Source of the DNA: Comamonadaceae bacterium
GTDB lineage: Bacteria > Pseudomonadota > Gammaproteobacteria > Burkholderiales > Burkholderiaceae_C
DNA length: 9,891 bases
Direction of reading: 5' to 3'
NCBI GenBank assembly: GCA_947458305.1
Contig: CANGZO010000076.1
Coordinates: forward strand, 1 to 9,891
This document shows, one piece after another, positions 6,688 to 9,891 of this stretch (position 1 is its first letter; each line of letters opens with the position of its first letter). A program made the position numbers and the translations under genes. Under the pieces are notes generated by a model. It ran no database searches. It saw nothing but the letters and a program-made list of their open reading frames with translations, and was not told the origin of the DNA.

Positions 6688-8243
6688 TCAAACAATTCAT
6701 CGACAAGCTGATGGGCAAAACGCCCAAAAGCAGCAAGCCCCACTTTGGCCGCCGCACCGAGGTTCCTGCGTCTGTGCACGGCATCGACCCCAATTTGGTG
6801 GACGAGCGCGCCATCAACGTGACCCGCACTTTGCAGCAAGCCGGTTTTGAGGCCTACATCGTGGGCGGCGCCGTGCGCGACCTGCTGTTGGGCCTGCGCC
6901 CCAAAGATTTTGATGTGGCCACTGATGCTACGCCCGAGCAGGTCAAGGGCCTGTTTCGCCGCGCTTTCATCATCGGGCGGCGCTTTCGCATCGTGCACGT
7001 GGTGTACGGCCGGGGACGTGACAACGAGGTGATCGAGGTTTCCACCTTCCGGGCGCATCTGGACAACGTGGCGGCAGAGCAGGTCAAGGGCAATGAACGC
7101 ACCAGCAAGCGCCAACTTGAAGGCATGCAACACGCGGTCGATTCCAGTGGTCGTGTGTTGCGCGACAACGTCTGGGGCCCGCAAGACGAAGATGCCACAC
7201 GCCGCGATTTCACCGTCAATGCCATGTATTACGACCCTGAGTCGCAAATCGTGGTGGACTACCACGGCGGCATTCAGGATGCGAAAAAACGTGTGCTGCG
7301 CATGATCGGCGACCCGGTAGCGCGCTACCGGGAAGACCCGGTGCGCATCATCCGCGCCGTGCGCTTTGCCGCCAAGCTCAGTCCCTTGGGCTTCAAGCTG
7401 GAAGCCAAAACCGCCAAACCCCTGACCCAATCTGCCACCTTGTTGGCCGATGTGCCGCAAAGCCGCTTGTTTGACGAGATGCTCAAGCTGTTGCAGACCG
7501 GGCACGCCTTGGCGTCGATTGCGCAGCTCAAAAACTTGGGGCTGGCCACCGGCATTTACCCCTTGCTGGATGTGGTGGTAGAGCGGGCCGACAGTGCTTT
7601 TGTGCAAGTGGCCCTGGCCGATACCGACCGCCGCGTGGGCGAGGGCAAGCCGGTCGCCCCGAGTTTCTTGTTGGCCTGTGTGCTCTGGGCCGACGTGCGC
7701 GAAGGCTGGGCCAACCGTCTGGCGCGCAAGGAACACCCGCACCCGGCCTTGCAGGACGCGATCGACGAGGTGTTCGATGCACGCATTGGCGATGTGTCAG
7801 GGCGCGGCAAGCTGGCCGCTGACATGCGCGAGATCTGGATGATGCAGCCGCGCTTTGAAAAGCGGGTGGGCAGCACGCCGTTTGGCCTGGTCGAGCAGCC
7901 ACGCTTTCGCGCAGGCTTTGACTTTTTGCGCCTGCGTTCTGACATCGAAGAAGTGGACATTCGCTTGGCCGATTGGTGGCAAGAGTTCAGCATGGCCAGC
8001 GATTCAGAGCGTGAAGATTTGGTGCAAGCTGCCAAGATCGAGCAGCAGGCCCTGCAAGCCGCCAAACCGCGTGTGCGCCGTGCGCCTCGTCCTGATGGCG
8101 TGGCCGCACCTGGGTCGGCCACGCCCCCGAATGACGATGCGCCTTCTTCGCTTGCCGAGCCGGCCGATGAGGGCGCGCCCAAAAAACGCCGCCGTCGCCG
8201 CCGCCCTGCTGGTGCCGGGGGTGAGTCGGGTAGCGCCTCTTAA
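6684..8243 (+). CDS. pcnB: Poly(A) polymerase I
   Basis: PcnB adds A tails to RNA 3' ends, marking them for decay by exonucleases, and affects plasmid copy number through antisense RNA turnover. The 519-aa product has the class II nucleotidyltransferase head IVGGAVRDLLLGLRPKDFDV (59-78), with metal-binding D75 and D77. It continues with IIGRRFRIVHVVYGRGRDN (96-114), EVSTFRA (118-124, probable third carboxylate E118), RRDFTVNAMYYDP (173-185) and the neck motif RYREDPVRIIRAVRFAAK (214-231). A tRNA nucleotidyltransferase is less likely because of the length and a basic, low-complexity C-terminal tail (about 455-519, with KKRRRRRR at 500-507) like that of bacterial poly(A) polymerases. The Shine-Dalgarno is weak, and the ATG overlaps the preceding stop (ATGA), so coupling probably matters. 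A perfect 20-bp palindrome lies inside the gene at 7313-7332. Confidence 0.95.
   Translation: MIKQFIDKLMGKTPKSSKPHFGRRTEVPASVHGIDPNLVDERAINVTRTLQQAGFEAYIVGGAVRDLLLGLRPKDFDVATDATPEQVKGLFRRAFIIGRRFRIVHVVYGRGRDNEVIEVSTFRAHLDNVAAEQVKGNERTSKRQLEGMQHAVDSSGRVLRDNVWGPQDEDATRRDFTVNAMYYDPESQIVVDYHGGIQDAKKRVLRMIGDPVARYREDPVRIIRAVRFAAKLSPLGFKLEAKTAKPLTQSATLLADVPQSRLFDEMLKLLQTGHALASIAQLKNLGLATGIYPLLDVVVERADSAFVQVALADTDRRVGEGKPVAPSFLLACVLWADVREGWANRLARKEHPHPALQDAIDEVFDARIGDVSGRGKLAADMREIWMMQPRFEKRVGSTPFGLVEQPRFRAGFDFLRLRSDIEEVDIRLADWWQEFSMASDSEREDLVQAAKIEQQALQAAKPRVRRAPRPDGVAAPGSATPPNDDAPSSLAEPADEGAPKKRRRRRRPAGAGGESGSAS
7313..7332. repeat. Perfect 20-bp palindrome inside pcnB
   Basis: CCCGGTAGCG at 7313-7322 is followed immediately by its reverse complement at 7323-7332, with no spacer. 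It covers the codons for the P-V-A-R-Y-R stretch just before the conserved EDPVRIIRA motif of PcnB. As RNA it would fold only with a few central bases opened; as DNA it could be a dimeric protein site. Part of the symmetry is dictated by conserved residues, so a function is uncertain. Confidence 0.85.
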
Positions 8244-8257
8244 ACCCAAGGCACATC

Positions 8258-8749
8258 ATGCAGCCTGCTGTGCGCGAGCCTGTGATGGCCTGTGTGGCTT
8301 TGGGCGCCAACCTCGGCGATGCTCGCCAAGCCGTGCTGCAAGCCTTTGAAGCACTCAACAATTTGCCTGGCACGCGATTGACAGGCCGATCGCGCCTTTA
8401 CCGCAGCGCTCCACACGAGGCCCAAGGCCCCGACTTCGTGAATGCGGTCGCGCGACTGGACACGACATTGAGTGCGCCAGGTTTGCTGGATGCTTTGCAA
8501 GCGCTGGAAGCCCAAGCTGGCCGTCAACGGCCTTATGTCAACGCCCCACGCACTTTGGACCTGGACTTGATTTTGTTTGGCCAGTCTCGCATTGACAGCC
8601 CACGTCTGCAGGTGCCCCATCCGCGTTGGCGCGAGCGGGCTTTTGTTTTGTTGCCTTTGGCCGATGTCTGTCCCGATCAAGTCAGCACAGAGGATTTGGC
8701 GCGTGTGGCCGATCAGCCGATTAAGGTCTTGCCAGAGGACAAGGCTTGA
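8258..8749 (+). CDS. folK: 2-amino-4-hydroxy-6-hydroxymethyldihydropteridine pyrophosphokinase (HPPK)
   Basis: FolK transfers pyrophosphate from ATP to 6-hydroxymethyl-7,8-dihydropterin, the step before dihydropteroate synthase in folate synthesis. The 163-aa product is of normal length for the family (E. coli 159). Signatures are VALGANLGD (13-21), a substrate loop with RLYRSAPHEAQGPDFVNAVA (46-65), and the family signature NAPRTLDLDLILFG (95-108), whose D101 and D103 correspond to the two magnesium-binding aspartates. VPHPRWRERAFVLLPL (119-134) follows. The ATG at 8258 has AAGG six bases upstream. A second in-frame ATG at 8285 would start exactly at the conserved core and cannot be excluded. 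It lies 14 bases after pcnB and is probably the last gene of the run. E. coli also has pcnB and folK adjacent, so this linkage is widespread. Confidence 0.95.
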   Translation: MQPAVREPVMACVALGANLGDARQAVLQAFEALNNLPGTRLTGRSRLYRSAPHEAQGPDFVNAVARLDTTLSAPGLLDALQALEAQAGRQRPYVNAPRTLDLDLILFGQSRIDSPRLQVPHPRWRERAFVLLPLADVCPDQVSTEDLARVADQPIKVLPEDKA

Positions 8750-8768
8750 CCTTTGGGGTCCGTTGCCG

Positions 8769-8823
8769 ACTTCGCTGCAGATCATCAAGTTGTGACTTGC
8801 CGGGCGCCAAGCTGCAGCGAGGT
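8769..8823. repeat. Long-stem inverted repeat between folK and the TM2 gene
   Basis: The 83-base gap between two convergent genes holds a 12-bp stem: 8769-8780 pairs with 8812-8823 and has a perfect 9-bp core, TCGCTGCAG against CTGCAGCGA, with one G-T wobble outside it. The 31-base loop can form either of two mutually exclusive small hairpins: CAAGT 8786-8790 with ACTTG 8795-8799, or CTTG 8796-8799 with CAAG 8808-8811. No T-run follows on either strand. It may act as a bidirectional transcript end or an RNA 3' stabiliser, or be a copy of a dispersed repeat. Confidence 0.6.
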
Positions 8824-8832
8824 GACACTGAA

Positions 8833-9279
8833 TTACTGGCTGATCAGACGAGCCGCTTCGATCTGGAATTCAAAATAACGCTGGAAGCTGAAGACCAAGC
8901 TGGACATCATGACCGTGGTGCCCAACAGCAAGGCCGTGACGATGCCAATGATGGTGGCCCATTGTGTCCGTCCAGCTGGGTTCAAAACATCGGTCTGTGG
9001 ATTGAACCGGGCATTCCATTTTTCAATGGACATGAGCCCATAAAAAATCGCATTCATGGCGCAACCAGCCAGGGTAAAGCCCAGCAAAGGGATCAGCATC
9101 CAGCTCAGCGTGTCGTCTTGCCCAAACTGCTTCACCCGTTCCAAACCATAAAACCCCAACGCGGTCGGGATCGGCAGCAGCCAGGCCAGCATGTCTTTGA
9201 AGCCGTGAAGGTAAAAACGGTGCAATCCCAAAGGGCCGCCCCAAAAAGCCAGCCAAGTCGCGAGTGTTTTGTTTTTCAT
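8833..9279 (-). CDS. TM2-domain membrane protein of unknown function
   Basis: The 148-aa protein begins with a TM2-type unit: LATWLAFWGGPLGLHRFYLHG (positions 6-26). Glycines followed by the HRFYL motif are the hallmark of this small membrane-domain family, which has no established bacterial function. Further hydrophobic stretches lie at about 29-45, 59-83 and 107-131, so four membrane segments are likely, with a polar loop KWNARFNPQTDVLNPAG (87-103) before the last and a short amphipathic tail. I chose the ATG at 9279, which gives MKNKTLATW. An earlier in-frame start at 9315 would add 12 charged residues (MRVTARLRNNRN) and run into the upstream gene. The Shine-Dalgarno is poor (GGA too close), but the upstream stop is only 7 bases away, so translation is probably coupled to the GNAT gene. 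Confidence 0.8.
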   Translation of the reverse strand: MKNKTLATWLAFWGGPLGLHRFYLHGFKDMLAWLLPIPTALGFYGLERVKQFGQDDTLSWMLIPLLGFTLAGCAMNAIFYGLMSIEKWNARFNPQTDVLNPAGRTQWATIIGIVTALLLGTTVMMSSLVFSFQRYFEFQIEAARLISQ

Positions 9280-9286
9280 GTTCCGA

Positions 9287-9808
9287 TTATTGCGGAGCCG
9301 TGCTGTCACCCGCACCCAAAGGCTTTTCCATCAGCACCACATCCAGCCAGCGGTCAAATTTCCAACCGCATGATTTGAGGACACCGACATGACTGAAACC
9401 CACTGAACTGTGAACGCCAATTGAGCCGACGTTGGCCGAATCGCCAATGACCGCCAGAAATTTGCGCACGCCTGCGCGTTCGGCCTGGACACACAGCTCG
9501 GCCAAAAGGGCTCGTCCCATGCCTTTGCGGTGCGCATCCGGTGCCATGTAAATCGAGTCTTCCGCGGAAAATCGGTACGCGGGACGGGGCTTGAACCAGT
9601 TGCAATAGGCAAAACCGGTCACACGGCCTTGGTCTTCGACGACCAGGTAAGGCAGGCCCTTGTACAGCACATCGGCGCGGCGACTGGCCATGTCGGCCTC
9701 GTTGGGGGGATCGATCTCGAAGGTGCCTGTACCGGTGAGCACATGGTGGCGGTAAATGGCTGTGATGGCCGCAACGTCTTCGTCGCGGCTGGGTCGGATC
9801 AGTGGCAA
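9287..9808 (-). CDS. GNAT acetyltransferase, phosphinothricin/methionine sulfoximine (PAT/MnaT) type
   Basis: This is a single-domain cytosolic acetyl-CoA-dependent N-acetyltransferase. The nearest recognisable family is PAT/YncA (MnaT), which acetylates amino-acid analogues such as phosphinothricin and methionine sulfoximine; the natural substrate here is not shown. In the 173-aa form chosen, the N-terminus is MPLIRPSRDEDVAAITAIY, typical of the family. E83 in AEDSIYM is a candidate catalytic-site glutamate. RKGMGRA (94-100) is the acetyl-CoA pyrophosphate loop, and VGFSHVGVLKSCGWKFDRWL (136-155) leads into the family's LDVVLM ending. The start is a TTG at 9808, with GGGAG (9816-9820) seven bases upstream. 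Extending to a TTG at 9880 would add 24 unrelated residues read through the promoter and leader region. It probably forms an operon with the TM2 gene. Confidence 0.88.
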   Translation of the reverse strand: MPLIRPSRDEDVAAITAIYRHHVLTGTGTFEIDPPNEADMASRRADVLYKGLPYLVVEDQGRVTGFAYCNWFKPRPAYRFSAEDSIYMAPDAHRKGMGRALLAELCVQAERAGVRKFLAVIGDSANVGSIGVHSSVGFSHVGVLKSCGWKFDRWLDVVLMEKPLGAGDSTAPQ

Positions 9809-9830
9809 GGCAAGGCTCCCGTTGTATAAT
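9802..9830 (+). promoter_or_regulatory. Consensus -10 promoter reading out of the window
   Basis: TATAAT (9825-9830) is a perfect -10. GTGGCA (9802-9807) is a 4/6 -35 match at the ideal 17-base spacing. Transcription would start near 9836-9838 and enter the structured leader that follows. The gene it serves lies beyond the right end. The -35 element overlaps the first codons of the leftward acetyltransferase gene. Confidence 0.65.
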
Positions 9831-9852
9831 GGTGGGCTTTTCAGTGTGTCAA
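9823..9852 (-). promoter_or_regulatory. Promoter for the GNAT-TM2 pair, overlapping the rightward promoter
   Basis: Leftward, a perfect TTGACA (plus-strand TGTCAA, 9847-9852) is followed after 18 bases by TATACA (9823-9828, 4/6), or after 17 bases by TTATAC. The -10 shares four base pairs with the rightward TATAAT, so the two promoters cannot be occupied at once. The predicted start falls at or next to the GGGAG Shine-Dalgarno, implying a very short leader. This makes the call less sure. Confidence 0.5.
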
Positions 9853-9889
9853 TGGCCGGGTGGCCACTTGCGTGTCTCAAACGCTGAAA
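9839..9889 (+). promoter_or_regulatory. Structured 5' leader RNA of an off-window gene
   Basis: Starting a few bases after the predicted transcript start, an outer 9-bp helix (TTTCAGTGT 9839-9847 with ACGCTGAAA 9881-9889, one G-T pair) encloses an asymmetric internal loop. Inside is an 8-bp helix (9850-9857 with 9862-9870, bulged C at 9867) capped by GGGT. The 3' strand of the outer helix contains GAAAG, Shine-Dalgarno-like and similar to the rpsT leader, so the fold would hide a ribosome site. It resembles an autoregulatory ribosomal-protein leader in style only; I cannot assign it to a known class. Confidence 0.5.
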
Positions 9890-9891
9890 GA

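Noticed and set aside
6678..7742. Leftward open frame of 354 codons opposite pcnB
   Set aside because: It lies over the conserved catalytic region of PcnB. The product has no recognisable domain and is a codon-bias shadow.
8746..9378. Rightward open frame after folK, 210 codons
   Set aside because: It runs antisense to the TM2 gene and the end of the acetyltransferase gene, both of which have clear family features. Its own translation resembles nothing.
9809..9880. Upstream TTG start for the acetyltransferase
   Set aside because: The added 24 residues are unrelated to the family and are encoded by the promoter and leader region. TTG 9808 has a good Shine-Dalgarno seven bases upstream.
1..9891. 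Mobile elements, CRISPR arrays, prophage, defence or toxin-antitoxin systems, tRNA or rRNA genes
   Set aside because: No terminal repeats, transposase motifs, regular direct repeats or RNA gene signatures were found. The window is a conserved housekeeping segment with no sign of recent gene transfer.

Overview
The window is a stretch of chromosome from a betaproteobacterium, most likely Burkholderiales/Comamonadaceae (Limnohabitans, Rhodoferax or Polaromonas-like). The basis is the protein sequences, the moderately high GC with heavy use of TTG for leucine, and the gene order rpsT | murJ - SirB1-like | purM | AI-2E permease - hda - HAD-IB phosphatase - pcnB - folK. The family assignment rests on recognition, not on a search. 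I see no insertion sequence, phage, CRISPR array, tRNA, rRNA, toxin-antitoxin pair or defence genes. Ten genes fill about 94% of the window, and all look intact.

Layout. Left: rpsT (ribosomal protein S20) runs leftward and is divergent from murJ (lipid II flippase), which is followed after 10 bases by a SirB1/transglutaminase-like-TPR gene. That pair converges on purM (purine synthesis), which reads leftward. A 100-bp divergent spacer with two facing TAAAAT boxes separates purM from a rightward run of five genes: AI-2E/PerM-type permease, hda, HAD-IB phosphatase, pcnB and folK. The first four are chained by three consecutive 4-base ATGA stop/start overlaps, and folK follows 14 bases after pcnB. 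folK converges on a leftward pair (a GNAT acetyltransferase, then a TM2-domain membrane protein). The right edge holds a divergent promoter pair and a structured leader for a gene that lies outside the window.

How the genes work together. They are housekeeping functions: translation (S20), envelope synthesis (MurJ), purines and folate (PurM, FolK), restraint of replication initiation (Hda) and RNA 3'-end polyadenylation and decay (PcnB). The close linkage of purM, perM and hda resembles their neighbourhood in E. coli. I did not find a new multi-gene system.

The most interesting material is non-coding: (i) the last ~55 bases, where a TATAAT box is followed by a leader that folds into a two-helix RNA whose outer helix covers a Shine-Dalgarno-like sequence, and whose 3' part matches the rpsT leader at 14 of 16 bases; (ii) the murJ start, a GTG with no usable Shine-Dalgarno, abutting a perfect 8-bp inverted repeat that contains a -10-like box; (iii) a 55-base long-stem structure between folK and the TM2 gene; (iv) a perfect 20-bp palindrome inside pcnB.
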